Source: Phoebastria nigripes (lineage: Eukaryota > Chordata > Aves > Procellariiformes > Diomedeidae). Taken from it: a stretch of 64,000 bases of DNA. The notes under the pieces were generated by a model. That model was not told the origin of the DNA, searched no databases, and was given only the letters and a program-made list of their open reading frames with translations. This document shows positions 39,101 through 54,200 of the stretch, piece by piece; within the stretch, counting starts at the first letter, position 1, and every line of letters starts with the position of its first letter. The stretch is taken from positions 372,001-436,000 of the forward strand of contig JAYKAV010002375.1 of NCBI GenBank assembly GCA_035582835.1, given 5' to 3'. The position numbers and the translations under genes were made by a program.

Positions 39101-42100
39101 TCACACAGCATCTGGTTGGGGAAGGGGAGAGAGAGAGAAACGAGGAAAAATACAGTTTAATAAGGAAGAGATTATAAAGGAGAAATAGGTGTTTGTTTTG
39201 TACAAAACAGTGTTTTGTGCAGTCTAACAGGTTAACAAAGCTACCTAAACTTTAAACCTGTGCCTTCTAATTCCTGAATCTGATGGGATGTGGGGACAGA
39301 CAGGCTAGAATCCTGTCAAGTGTTAGCACTTAAGACTTTTTTAAGATGGAGCAATGCATAACAGTTTGCACAAGAAAACGTAAGCCTTCTGTATGCTAGT
39401 TCAATTTGACAAATGGCTCCCACTTTTTTCAAGAGGTTACTTCTAAGTCAAAAGCCACTCTCAACCTTTCTTTCTGGGCAGATCTAGGGTACACAGATAG
39501 TTCTCTTCCTCTTTACCCCTTGTAAAACAAATATACGGTTAGCAAGTATTTATGGTAAGCATGGCAGAAGATTATACGGTGCACGAGGGAGTCTTTACAA
39601 CTGACCCCAGAAAACCTCCATCACAAGATGCCCAACAAAAAACATATTTCATAAGGGGAAGTTTTAATAATGACCATCTTGCAGGAAACCCTAAAATTGA
39701 TAATTTAGAATTCTGTGACCCTTTCCTCAAAGTACAACTAAGTCCATTGGCACCAATTTGAGTTTGTATCACAGCAAAATAATAATAAAAAAACAAACCC
39801 AAAACCAATAAATCCGTATTTTACTTTGTCATGCATGCCTAGCAGATGAAATCTGTCCAAGGGATGACCCCTGTGACAAAGGCTTTCAGTTTCACCTCTG
39901 GTTTGTAAGAAAAGGGGAAGATGGTAAAAATGAAGTGTTAATTAACATTGCATCCTCTGTATTTCTCTGAACAATGACTTGCAGTATAAAGTACTGGGAA
40001 AGAAGAATCCAGTCCTCTTTCTCTGACCTTGTTCAACTGAACATATGAAAGAAAGAGAGTCCTCAGCTTTTAAAGAATGCTTAATGAGAGTCAAACAGAG
40101 GTCAGAGGTAAGAATGAGGTTNATATTTCTGGGATTTTACATTAGTTCAAAGGGGAAAACATCAATCCTACAAATATGGGCCACGCTACCTACTTGCAAG
40201 TTAGACTCTAATATTGTTCATGAGCTTCAAACAAAAAAGCATAGCACATCAAGTACCATGCTACAAAAAAAGAGAGCCTGAGCAGTTTTGCTAGATAAGT
40301 TTACTGGGATGACATGGGATGTGACCATGTGCAAATGCCCACATCCTGAAGATCANTTTCCCAGCCAAGGAACAGGCAGCGCTTGCTCTTAGAAATAGCA
40401 TGGTTTTGACACATAAGTGGTATAGGCTTATCAGGGCACGTGTGCCACAGTCTTATCTTCCAGCAGGAGAAGGGTGAAAAAGTTTTTACTGTCACCATCT
40501 GTATATGCTTAAATATATGTATATACACACAAAAAACACAGGCACACTTAAAATTTACTTAATGTATAATATACTTTAAAACATACTTAAAAATACAAAA
40601 CCCCAGCAAAACATGTCCATAATATATTTCACAGGAAATAGTGGGCAAGTGTTTAGGTTTCAAGTGATAGTGCATGGTCCAAGATTTAATTAATTTTTCT
40701 ACAAAAGCTTTCTCTAAGGGTGGAAGAAGCTACTTTGAATCTTTCTTCTTTGGGATTTACTGTTGTTCAGCTCCATATACCATATTTCCCACATATCTGG
40801 CTTGTTCTAGCTAGGTGAAGACAATATGTTTGACATGAAGTCACTTCCCATCCCCATGGGTCCCAGAAAGACAGGACATTTTATTTTTAAAGAATCTTGT
40901 TCTTCCTTGATCGTCTGTTAGCTTAGTTTCCAAATGTATCGCGCTCTAGGAGCCAGAATAGGATTCATTTGCCACAATCAACTCACACTGACACCAAAAG
41001 TTTTTAGCTTCACATGTTTAACAGGAATATGATCCCAACATGAATGGTAAGTTAACAAGCATTTTTCAGCTGTGACAGCTTTGAAGGAGGAAGTTTTTAG
41101 TCAAGATCAAAAAGTTACAGCAATGCACGAGCCAGCACTTTCCTAGAATCTACCCAAAGTCACACCAGGGTGAAGAGACTAAGACGCTTGCACCTTCTCC
41201 AAGGGGAAGCTTTCAGGATTTACATAAAAAAGAAAAAGCTAAAAAAGCTGGCTGCAGGACTGGATGGCTCCAATGATTGCTCCCACCTGCCCAGGAAAGA
41301 TGAAGAGGGCCAGCTACAACATTTTGCAGCACTAGAGGAAAAGAAGAGTAGCTTTCTACTTAAAGGCTAACAGCTTAAAGCAGCACGTACTGTGGTGCCA
41401 CCTGCTATTACCCAAGTGGGATGAATTGAGGTTTTTGCATCTATTAAGGAGCTAAAGGACAGCATTAGTATACAATTCGGTGGAGTTTTCTGTAGTGGTG
41501 TTCCTAACAACAGATTAGTAAGAAGGAGCGGGTTAGAGAAAAAGCTACATCCATAAGATGAAAATTTCAGAAACTGTGCTGTTACATGGGAGGGGAGGAA
41601 GGAACAAGAGCAAGAGATTTGAGCTGTGTCCACAGACTGCTGCTACCACATGGGGAAGTTATTTTTGCAGGTTACCTTGAGCAAAAGTCTTTACTTTCAA
41701 GCCTCACAAGAGGTATGAGGAATAGTAAAAATACATTATGCAAGATTAAGTTGTAAAATATGTTTTTGTAGAAACTTTTCCTGTGGAGTGTGTCCAACAA
41801 AAGCAGAACACTTTGCCTTTCAAAAGAAAGCAAACCTTATGAAGGTTTTGATTTGGAAATCTGGTTATAAGTCACCTCCCTTCTCCTCTTGATGGTGAAA
41901 CCATCCACTACCGTAGTCAGATTCAGAGCACAGGGGAAAATGGGTGCTCGAGGCGCACAGAAACATGCAGTGGGCAGAAAAGCTTGATAGCTCACACAAT
42001 AGAATGTTGTCATCTCACCTCATTTTCCTCTTCAAATCGACTTGCTTCATCTACCCTTTCCTTCAAGCATAGTTTTAACAAAGTGAGATCTTGCACAAGA

Positions 42101-45100
42101 CAAGTCAGGAAAAGCACAGCATTTAAGTGAGAAGCAATCATCCCCTCCCCATCCCCCCCCCCCAAAAAAAAAAAAAGTTTCAAAAGATATTTCTTTCCAT
42201 ACAGCCATCTCTGACCCCCCAAATCACTGCTATGATCTCAAGTAATTAATATACATAGCATGCAGCAGTAAGATACCCACTTTAAGTTTTTGCACAGCCC
42301 CACTATTTCATAAAATAGCTTCAGAGAAACAGTTACTTACCACAAGTTTTCTCTCCCAAGCCTGTTGCAGGTTCACGTCAGGATCTTTTACCCATTGTAA
42401 AGAAGTCATGACAAGCTCCTCTGCTTCAGAGGCTTCCTCTTGCTGGAGCCGGGGCAGGGGGGATAAAAAACAAAAAAAATCAAACCTGGCATTTCTAGTA
42501 CTAGTCTGACACAATGCTGCCCCGAATTACCCAGGTTATAAGTTACAGTGTTAGAGTAGGTGCTGAGTGATATTGCTAGAGTAAGTATGCCCCCATCTCC
42601 ACCCCCAAAGAAGCTACACTTGTTTTTTCAAAAGGAGTAAACATGATCTGATTATCAATGCTTGGAGAAATCCTAAGTAAAAGGCTGATAGAAGACCACA
42701 TCCTTATTCACATAAGCTCTGCCACTGACCAGGTTTTGCATGATAGTCTTAAATTTTTCTCCCGCGTATTCAGGTCCCTGAAGTAAAAACAGCACTTCAC
42801 GGTCCAGTGTTTCATCCAGGGACGTCCATTCAGTCTTGGTAATCTTTGAAGAAATGGAAGAGCCAGCTAGCTTATTTTGACATATCCTTATTACAAAGCA
42901 GCATCAGTGACATTTAGACTTTTCTGAAGTATCCCTGCATCATATTTACCAGAAGGTCAGAGCTACCAAAACCTGAAGCTTGTAAAAGCTTTTCAAAACC
43001 ATCACGTCATCAGGATTTTAAAAAAGCAGTCCAGCCAAAGCTGCTGAGTGATCCAATGTAAATTTTCATGTCAGGAATAGGGAAGAGGAAGTCAATAATT
43101 AGTTATCTTTATTCAGAAGAGGCTTTACCAAGTAATGAATAAGCAGAGCCCTTCCTTGTTTTACAGGTGATTTGGTGGAATCGTGTCTCAATACAGCATT
43201 TGAGAGGTAAACACAGTGACTCACTGTGGCTATGGGGAGCTGCAATAGGGGACAATACATTACTTTTGAAACAGAGCTGCCTAGCCAAGTACACCTCTCA
43301 TTTCTGGGCCTGTAGTTTTAGTCCATTAGTAGATTTTTTTCTGTTGCAAATGCTATCTCTTTGCAAATGCACCACATATAAAAGCAAGTAGCAGCACAGT
43401 GAAGTCTTACAAGAAAAGTCACTGCAATAGCATATATGTTATCAGCTCTGCTGCACAGCTTGCATCTGAAGGGAAGACAGCACTGTAAGGAAGGATGGGA
43501 CTCCATGGAATGTCTTTAGGGAAGCGGGCACAGAATAGCTCAGAAAAATCTGAACCAAAACCATAATGTACATGTAAATTGTTCTTTTCCAGTAGTTCTT
43601 CATTGGAGTGCTGGAAAGCTATGAGAAAAGTAAATTAGAAACCAAAATTCCAGTGTTACGTGAAGTGTGTCTGATCAAAAGCATAGTTCCCAAAAGTCAC
43701 CAAACCACCTGCTGGGTGTTCTGCAGAGGACATGGGGGACACTACAACTCCAAACCAAGAGGCTCAACTGCAGTAATAAGAATTTGTCAGCCTGTGCCAA
43801 ACTCATCAAAAGGATGCCTCTCCTGTCCTCCTCTGAGTCACTATCCAAAGACCTCAGAAAAAGAGCTGGACAGGACTTCTAAAGATCAGTCTCCATTGTA
43901 CCTGCTGAGGGGCAAGGGAACAGTACCTACAGACAGACGCTTATCAGTTTCTAAAGAATAAATTAGATGAAGACTCTACAACCTTGTCAAGATGCTTACT
44001 CTAATGCTCAATTTTCTTTTTGCACTACATTAGACTTCAAGGAAAATGAAGTCTCCCCTCCTGCAGTTGAAAATCATTGTTCATGTCTGGTGTAGGCAGT
44101 ATGAAAAGAAACAGACTTATTTCTTCAGCATAACAGCCTTTATATATTTGAAGACTTGTATCTTCTCCTTTCAGTCTGTTCTTCTGCCAGCTAAACGCAT
44201 GACCCCAGCTCTTCCAGATTTACTTTGTATGTCTCATTTTTTTAGATCTCTGAATGTTTTGTTTGCTTTTCTTTGGACTTTCTCCAATGTACTTGGGACA
44301 ATATTGTAACCTCCACATTCTATGCTTGCATGCTAGGATTAATGGCTTCGAATTCCAAGTTATCTAATGATCTACAGGGAATGAGCTTTGTTCTTCCTTT
44401 ACTGATGCAAGACAACTGGGATGAGATTCAATAAAGATTTGATTCATACCTCAGAAGACTGAGCAAGTTCCAGTTCACAGTGCAGTGAATTCAACCCTTC
44501 AGGAATATTACTGTTAAATTTACACAACAATGGGAAACTCAACCCATTTCTAAAAGAAGCAGAAAAAAAAAAAAACGTGTTAGACCTTTTTGACTTTTGA
44601 TGAACTGCATGTCCTGCGACTTGTTCATATTACTCACGAGATCAGCTCTTGCTGCATGTGTTGCATGTTCTCCAGTAGCTTATTTTTTTCTGCCCGCAAA
44701 GTCTAAAACATAACATCAGACCTAGTTAGAATGTTACTTTGTCATGCAGAATAAGCATAGGATATGCATGATTTCCCCTCACATAGTCAAAAACTAAACT
44801 CGGTCCCATACCTCTATTATTGAGGAACACTCCACAATGGTTAACCTCAGTTCTTTGATGTCCTGCTCCTTCTGCAGAGATTGTGGAGAAAAGAACCTTT
44901 AAAGCACACAACCCGACAACTAGCACATTGAAGTGCATTTGTAATACTTACGGCTATGATGCTTTGTAACCAAAATAACACTATACTCAGTCCTACATCA
45001 CAGCAGTAAGCTGTACGATTTAGGTTTGAGCAGCAACCTAATCACGTAACATTAAAATAGTTGCAAATTTAAAAGAATACAGTCAACTACCTTACATATT

Positions 45101-48100
45101 GGCTAACAGAAAGCATTCGGAAGACCTTTTCTACATAACTCCTGAAATTAAGGAGACAGAAAAAAATCTTTCCAGATGCTGTGTTTTAATTTATTACTTA
45201 CCTGGTTTCTGTACCAGCAGTAGCAGATTAAACTAGACAGAAGCACTCTAGTTTTAGCTGAAAACCTGGACTATATTATGCCTGGCACGAGTTTTAATCC
45301 CAACTGACCCTTAAAACAAGTCGCAATGTTCTGAGTTTACTCTCATTAGTTTTCCTGATTAAAGGCATAGAGTGTAGGGCTCTGCAGATTAAACACTGCC
45401 TAATGGAAGGGCTGATAGAGAATGTATCATGGTATGACTGAGGAGTTAGTAGAAGTAGTAGCTTTCTTAGTGTCACAAATTAGCAATGGGCTTCAGTCAT
45501 GTTATGCCATTACAATAGAAGACACTGCACAGACAAGCAAAGCATTTCTTAGAGAAAACGGGAACTTCAAGTAGGAGCTCTGGTCCTCTCACCCCTTTTA
45601 TGACTTCTTCCTACTCTTCCTCTTTAAAAAGAGTTGAGGTTTTTGAAAGAGATGAAATACCCGGAAAGCTAAGCAGGAAAAGTGAGGTTATAGAACCAGA
45701 TTTCCAGCCTTGGCAGAGATGACTGATGTATGGTGCTGAAGATTAAGGGGGCGCGGGGAGCAACAAAAAACCCCCACGTGTTTTCTATCTTCACATACCT
45801 TCTGCAGGCCTGGAAAAGAAAGGTTGCCATAATAATTTTAATAACCATCAATCCTATCCCATCTACCTTTAGATAAAGAGCTACGAGAGGGTTTTTTTAG
45901 CTTACAGGTAAACCCTTATCCTACAGATCCTAATGCCAACAAGCAAAGTCAGTTTTCCATACCAGTTTCTTCAAGATTATACAAACCAGTCACCTTTATC
46001 TACAAGAACATGCAATCTAGCAGTCTGCTTTCAAAATTCCCATTTAGCCAATAGACTAAAAAAGCCTTTTTAAAATAAAAGGATACTACAGAGGCCACAA
46101 AAGCTTTGAATCATTCAAGGACCAGAAAGTGAAATTCATTTGTACCCTTAAGATGCTTCTGGCAAAAAAACAAACAAACAAAAAAACAAACCAAAAAACC
46201 CAACACTATTAAAAAACACTCAGCTACAAAATTATCAGCTGGATCACATTGAAGTTAGGTTCTCTCTTGTCACGGTTTGAATTCAGCTGCACTCATTTTT
46301 GCAGACAGCCTGATAGTCAAATATTTCATCAGCTGATTTAGAACATGTTCTGCTAAATAGAAACTCCATTAGCCTAGAAGGCTATTTGCATAATTCATGA
46401 TCCAGAGAATGCCAACACCCTTATGTAGTCTTATGTCTTTGTTTTCCAATACAATATACAAGTTTAAAAACATCATTAGAAATGTTCACTCTTCAGCAAA
46501 GCCTAGATAATTACACCTCAGTAATGAGAAAGGACAAATTTGCTTTTCCATTGGGCTCTGAATCACCATTTCTAGTTTGACACAAAATTTAAGCAATTTA
46601 AGTAAAAGACATGAAGGGAAGGATCTTCTGTAGGTACATTCTTTTACCAACCATTGAAGGAAGTAGCCTGTAGAAGTTTCTGTACATTTTTCTGGTTTGC
46701 AAGTTTGTTTTGTTTTTAATAGGTTGTGATTTTTTTTTTCTTTTTTTTTTTTTTAAATAAAACCAAAATCCTGAAACCTTTAGTTATGCTGACTCATAGC
46801 CAGGTCCTAAAGCAGATCTCGCCTACTTCGAAGCCATTTATAGGATCAGGTTCTGTAGTGCGAGAACAGCAGAAATAAAAGTGCACAGTGCAGACTATTG
46901 CCTTGGCTTTTTACAAATCATCCCATAGTCAGTATTTTCAGCCAAGACAGTCATGAAGTAAAAGCAACTAACCTGGATCAAGCTTGCCTCTTTATTCACC
47001 ACAGTGCTCTCATAGATATGTGCTTGGATCTAAAGAATGGAAAGATCAAAAATAATTCCAGTCATCAGTATGCACTATGAGTCTGTTCCTATCTCCTACT
47101 TGGAAGGGAAAAAGGGTATCAAGATTCCTTGCTTAGAAAAAAATCAAATCCTTCTTTGAATACCTTGCATGGTGTGTTGCAAAGTTCAAATCTTGCACCC
47201 AGTTAAAAGCAAAAGTGTTCTCAGCTTTCACAGTCACCTTTGTTTCCTCTTGTCTGTCCAGGCTAATAGTTTCAGCAACATCAGCCAAAGCATGACTTTC
47301 TAATATGTTTTCTCAAATAGAGGGGAAAAGGTTTCCTAAAAGTTTAACTTAGAGGAAAGAATGAAACCATGGATTGTTTATATTAGCCTAGTTTTTAGCC
47401 TCCAGACAGCAACTTTCTTAGTCAAAGCTGTCGCACTGTCCAAGCTATGATTGCACTGCAGTTCTTTACTACAGACAGGTCCAGGGCTGTCTACTTTCCA
47501 GAGGTAGAAATTCCCCTCACTAGACCTGAGTAAACTATAGGCTGTCTTTTTGTTCCTCCTAGAGTTGAAATGCTTACTTGAAGCTCTGCTGCATTTTTAG
47601 ACAGCTCCAAAATCTTCTTTTGAAGTCCATCGGTGTCCATGCTATTCCTAATATTCTGAACAAGAAACAGAGTGTTCAGGCACAGCTGGATGGATCGACA
47701 GCTTCTCCTTGAAGAAACTAGGCAAAATGACATCTCCGCCCCCAAGCTACTGCCTACTCTAAAGCACTACCAGCATTTATGCAAATACATTGTATGTGCT
47801 TGGCCCACTGAAACTGTTTCTGCTCCTTTTTCCCCCATTTCTCCAGAGCACTGTTAAAAGTGAAAACCTCAAAACNTGATTTATAAGCACTACTGGACCT
47901 AGAAAGCTAAAGAAAAGCTTTCAGGTCTGCAGCATGAGAATTATTTTTGGAAAGATGCAGTTCAATAGCTATTTGGACTTACGAGCTTTTTGGAAAGACT
48001 AACCTTGAGCATGGTAAACATGCGAAGAACAATGACTACCATGTTGTTATAATAGATAATAGATTCCTGAATCCATGAGGTGCTTCTTTTCATTACTATG

Positions 48101-48253
48101 TATGATTTAACCTCTTTCTCTATTTCATCCTAAATAGTCTAAAATACAGGCTGTAAGCAAGTATTAAAACATTTTATCACCTGATAAGAACTGGTTTGTA
48201 AAATATTTACTTTAATGAAATAAATAAAAGAAAGTAAGAATGAATAGTTCTCT

Positions 48254-48286
<33 letters not shown>

Positions 48287-51200
48287 NNNNNNNNNNNNNN
48301 NNNNNNNNNAGAGAGAGAGCCTAGAGATATAGCTCCATTAGCAGTATATTCCCTACAAGCCTCCTGTAGGTCCTTGGCCAGTGGCAATGGATCCATCTGT
48401 GAGTGGAGCCCCCAGCCACGGCAATTTTTTGGAGTTACAGCTCTATACAGGGCTCCTCCTTTGGATCTTAAAGGAGGGAAACAGAAGTGAATATGAAATG
48501 AAAGTGTTAGATGGAGATTCTTTCAATATAGAGTTAGTATATTTACAGCTGTGTTAACTAGAAATGTTTGGAATTTGTCTATAAAGCTTTGAAAAAGAGG
48601 GGAAAAAAAAAGCTGTTTGTCCCTGTCCCCCATGCTTCCCTGACCTCGTATCCTTACTTATCCAGCAAACAGAAAGTCTGAAGCACAGTGCAACTTCAAG
48701 ATACAAAGTTTTATGATAAGTCATCCTTGTAAAATGTAAGATATTTTGATAACCTAATTAGTATGTCAGGCTTCAAAGTCTGACAAACATTTCATTTCTT
48801 AATGGTGAGCTTTTAGCTAGACAAGAACATGTACTTGCAAAGTCATGATTTATTTTACCTCTTCCTGGAGAGAAGTAATTTTGATGATGAGAGACTGATT
48901 TTCTTTTTCCTGATCAGGTTGAGAGAGAGAGAGAGAGAGAGAGAATCAAAATAATTGTTATTAGCATGTCAAGTTCAACATTCAAAGCCAAACTAAGCCA
49001 AAAAGCAACAGACCACAAACACATGCAGGGCCCAATATGAAGCTGTAGTGTTGCATTCCTTTGCTTCAGAGAGCACAGCAAAAAGGGGAGTGCTGAGGCT
49101 GGTCCAGCTCATGACCCTCACTGTAGGGTTTGACACAGGCATTTCACATCAGAGTAAAAGTCAAACCACTAGATAATAGGAAGGAGGTATTCAAGGCCAG
49201 AGTGAGAAAGTCTATTGTGCTCACGCTTGAGTTAAGACAAATCTGGAAAGCCTATGTGCCGCACTACACTTTTTTCATACCAAACAAGAAGAAAGGTAGT
49301 AGTATCCCACTCAGTGCCTCCACTGCACAAGGAACAGTAACTAAGGGACTTATAAGCACAACTACAAAACTTCTGATAATATTTCTCCCTCCCACCCCAT
49401 CTCCTTCTCAGCAAGGTGAATTATGCATGTAATCTGAAATTAAAACAAAACAAAAATATACACACGCTGCAGCAGGATAGTATCAAAAAATCTCGTGTTC
49501 TTGCTCAGCATGGAAGACTTTTTTTGATTTCTAAATACCCACCATCAGCAGTGCACAGAGCTATGGAACACCAATTCACAGCTACGCCCACACAGCAAGA
49601 CACAAAGATGCCACTGTAGTGTGAACAACACGCATGGCAGCTATGCAAACATATGTTCTCTGGAGAGCCTACGCTCCGGTGTCTGGCAACACCTGCTAAA
49701 GCTGCAGCCACATCAGCCTTGTTACCAGGCTGCTTTACACCTCTTACAGTCACACAGGCTTTGCTACTCAGACACCTGGGGTGCAATTCAGATGCTTTCA
49801 TGTAGGCAGCTCATGCCCTTTGAGACACGCCAAGGTGTGCTGCCTGGCTTCCAGCTGTCAGTCCAGAATGGACAGGTTTCTGATAGGCCCTTGTCATATC
49901 TGTCAGCCCATATGGACATTGAAAATAACCTAAGGGTGTTTTGGAAAATGACTCTTTCGTGTGGACATCTGAACTGAGTCTCCTGTCCCTGCTGGTTCTA
50001 GAAAAGTCACGTGAATTTCTGGCAGAACATCACCAAATTCAAAGCACACAGGGCTCAATGATGGCAGCATGAGAGCTGTTGTCTTTAAGCGTAATTATAT
50101 GTGAGACTGGCCATTTTAATTGTTTTCTTAATTGTAACTGACAATAGTTTAAAGAAACTTCCATGCAAAAACTTCACAGTGTTTTCATAACCCTAATAAA
50201 TCACATTTCAAACATCCCCAAAGACCCTCAATACCTACTGGTACAGAGGAGATCATACTGCTGATTTTTACAGTCTGAGTGGTCATGCCATTGTTACAGC
50301 AAGGTATGAGATGCTGTACAGTGTAAGCTAAGAAATAAGAGCACCTACTAGCTGTTTATTCTGGCAGAGAATCTGCTGTCTCTTGTCTTCTGACAGGTTC
50401 AGGTTGTTTTTTGCTTCTTCTAGTTCTTCTTCCAGTGACCTGGCTTTCAGCACAGAATGCTGGATGCTGCGTGGGGGGAAGTAAATCCAGAGAAACTTTA
50501 GTGAGTTACTGTTGGTCATTAGATGGGCTTGAAATACCAAGAACAGTATTTTTAGAAGCCACCAGGGACTTATTCTTTGGCACAGATACTTAACAGAAGA
50601 GCAACAATCAAGTTTAAGCCCATCATTTTTGTCCAGTAAGTAAAGGCTCTCACATGGACTTACCCTCTATTTATCACCCCCTTCCCTCTCACAGTAAGGG
50701 ATGAAACCCCAGGCAAACATAGCATCCAAGGTAGCATGCTTTTGTCTGCATCCATCTAACAATCTAGCTTGTTACAGTCAAGTATATCAGGTTACCCGAG
50801 CACATAACTCATCTTTACAATACTTCATTGCTAGCAGTTACGGAAAGCATTTCAGTTCAGTTTTCAAGGATAAGCTCTGCATCGTTTTCTTATCCTGATC
50901 TGATACCCCAACAATGTATATTTAACCAATGGGGCAAGGCCCTTTTCCTGGCTAGCTCTAGGCTGCAGAGCACCCCAGAGCACATGGTCCAACTTGAGGA
51001 CACGCGTCCCATGCCAGCTATGCTGCAGGAATCTTGCCTTAATCTCCCCAGAAGATACTGGGAATGGTTTGGCAGTTGACATAACTATATCACATTTGAA
51101 TTAATTGCATCAGATGAGCATTATGAACTCGCTGTAAAAATAGGCTCATACTTGTGGCATTGGTGGGTCCCCAGGCTGCAGCAATACTAAGCTAGTGAGA

Positions 51201-54200
51201 CAACTCACTTTAGTTCCTCAAGGGACTAGCAAAATAGCTCTTACATGCTCATTTCCCCTCTCCTTGGTAGCAAGTGTGGGGTCGAGGATTGAAAGCCTTC
51301 CAGTGCTTAGCTGTTCTCTTGGTAATATTAAGCTTTTTTTTTTTTTGTAATTTGTTTTGTTTGTTTGATTTTGCTTTACCCTAAGATTTTGCCTGTGTGC
51401 ACTCGCAGCACCTCATGCTGCAAGAGCCAGGCTATAAGATGAATGACTGATTTTATAAGAACCAGGAGGTACAGAGCAGAACAATCAGGCAAGAGGGTTA
51501 AACCTTACAGATACTACATTAAGTCAAGAAAGTTGCTGTCATGAAGCACCGGTGAGGCTAAAAGCATAAAGCAAGGCTGGACACTTGGAAGAAGATAGGC
51601 CTGCCCATGGCCATTAAACTATAGACCTCGTGCCATCAGAGTCTCCCACCTTTTTATTTGTTGCCGTAGATCCTCATTATCTGCCAATAGCTTATTGTTG
51701 GTCTCATCCACCGCTTCCAGTGTGAGCTTCAGCTTGTTGTTCTCTTCCTGAAGCTTCTGGTTGTTGTACTGCAGGTCCGCAACACAGGTTATCAAGTCAG
51801 AAGTCTCCCTGTTCCAGTAACAAAACCAGGAAAGATTGAGAAAGGTGATTGGATCTAATTTAGACTTTTTGAAAATCCTGATGCTGTGCTGCACTGATTA
51901 GAGAGGTGAGAGGAGAGCCCACAGAGGACTTGTAATGCTGCAGTGTACAGTTATTTGCTCTCCACAGAGATATCAGATCATCTTCTGATCAGTTCTCTAA
52001 TTCTGTGGACACCAGGAACTGTTTTGGTTCTAAGCTTTTTTTTTTTTTTTTTTTTTAAAAAATGCTCCCTGCAATTAAAGAATTAAAGTATGCCACCAGA
52101 CAAGTGCCACATCTGGATGTCTGCGTGACAGTATCTTAAGCCTTTGTTAATCACCTCTTAGGCCACCACTAATACTTTTGTATTACCTCCACAATTTCTG
52201 GATCCTTTCTTTTCCCCTAAACCATCCCCCACTTACGCTTTCAACTGAAACTTGAACAAGGATCACCCTTTTGAGATCCTGAGAAATGATAGGGAAGCAT
52301 CAGAAAGCAGATCTTAAGATTTTTGACTACGCACAAAATGCAAAAGTTATCTTTTGGTGTTTGTTAATTGCTATGCTATTAACAGAATCCAAGTCAGAGT
52401 CATGACTATAAAAAATAAACAAACAAACAAAACCAAGGTCCAGATATTCAGGAGATAATGTCTTCTATTGTCATACACCTAAGAACTTGGGGGAGGGAAG
52501 GAACCAGTTTAAAAAGGAAAAGAAACACACAGCAAAACTCTGACTACAGGGAATTAAAAAGGCAAATGGGCACAGAAGGACCAAGATATTAGTAGGAAAA
52601 ATTACTAGTGTGTTGTTACGTCTGAGCAGAAGCTGTGAGGAAGAACATGATAGCATCAAGAGCTAGTGCAGACTGAGGTCAGCATTAGAAACTCTGCCAA
52701 GATAGTTTTCTGAAACAGTGGTTCTAGGAATTGCTCTCAAGTAATTAAAAGCTAGGAGTACTAAATTCTGAGAAAGAATTGCTTAAATGGACTTACATGT
52801 CTCCCTTAGACACATCACCCCCAAAGGCCTCCAAGCTTCCTGATGTAACATTCATCCGGACATGTGTCTTTTTTGCTGAAAGAGGTGGGGGTTTTGGTTA
52901 TAGAGCAAGAAAGTAGAGTTTTCCTGAATAAAAACAGAATTAAATGGTCTGCACCTTCGGAGGTGTTTTTATGCACTTTAAATTCCAGGTCTTCCATGCT
53001 TGCTGTTGGTTCCTCAGTGGCACCATCTTCCCTGAAACAAGTAGGCATCAAGAGTCACAAAATCAGTATGACACTGGATTGCTTACCAGCTTTCTGACAT
53101 TTAAAAGCTTTCAGCCAAAACCCACACTGTGGTCACAGTGTCCTGATACCATCTTTGTTCAGAGTACAGAAGGTGCAAGCCATGGGAGAACTTTCTACTC
53201 TCCTGTTTTCACAGAAGTTTTTACAAGATAGATTGATAAAAAGCTGTTACCATTTTCTCTTACAGTCTTCAATCCACTCTTTCATTATGGCATGGTATGT
53301 TTCCAGGTCCACGGAGACATCTTTCTGATCCGGGTCTAGCATGTTGCACAGCTCTTCAAGACCACTGTCTTCCGATCCCCGACTAGTTGTATGTCTCAAA
53401 TAATCAACTATCTTGGAAACTGCTACTTTTCCTAAAATAGATACAGGTTTCCACACACCAGACTCTGAAGTCCAGTAGGCCATTGTAAAAAGCTGTAAAA
53501 GGGCGTGCTACTGATCTGCACTAGTGCATATTCAATTGCTCTCGAGAGCTGTAGACAAGCAACTGATTCCTGCAGTTCTAGTGTCACCTGGAAAGGAATA
53601 GTTTAGAGCTTTTGTCTGTTTTTTCTAATACAGAAGTGTGAAAGTCCGGTTTACTAGTTTTGTCGATTTCAGTTTAAGAAAAACAAACTTTCCTCGCTTG
53701 CTATGCTACTACTCTCAGGCCTCTCATCAAATTGGGCAAACCCTGTGACTGACATTATCTTACTCTGCTGCACTCCTTTTTCTACCACTTTTAGTCATGT
53801 TTGAGGTGGAACTCAGAAGAATTATCTCTTGCTCTGAAGTTTCCCAAAGTTCTCTTTTCTAACAGGAAAAAGCCTAAAAGAAATAAACAGTCATTTCCAA
53901 TAAGGTTGATTGCTAGAAGCATGTTGCTCCTCTGCTTCCTCTGCACTAAAATACAGTAAAGATCAGCTGCAGGGGGGAAGGGAAAAGGCAGGCACCATGC
54001 AAAAGAGGCACAGACATGTATTCTGCATCTGCCACACATACGGCCACCTAGCTAAGGTAGCCAGTCAGTCCAAGCATAGTCACAAATTGCCATGTCTCAG
54101 GAACTGTAACACAATCTCAGCCTTGAAAATGTGCTGAGAGGAGAATAAAACAGAGCAACGAAAAGCCACTGGCATACCTGTGTGCTCTATGTCGCATGCA

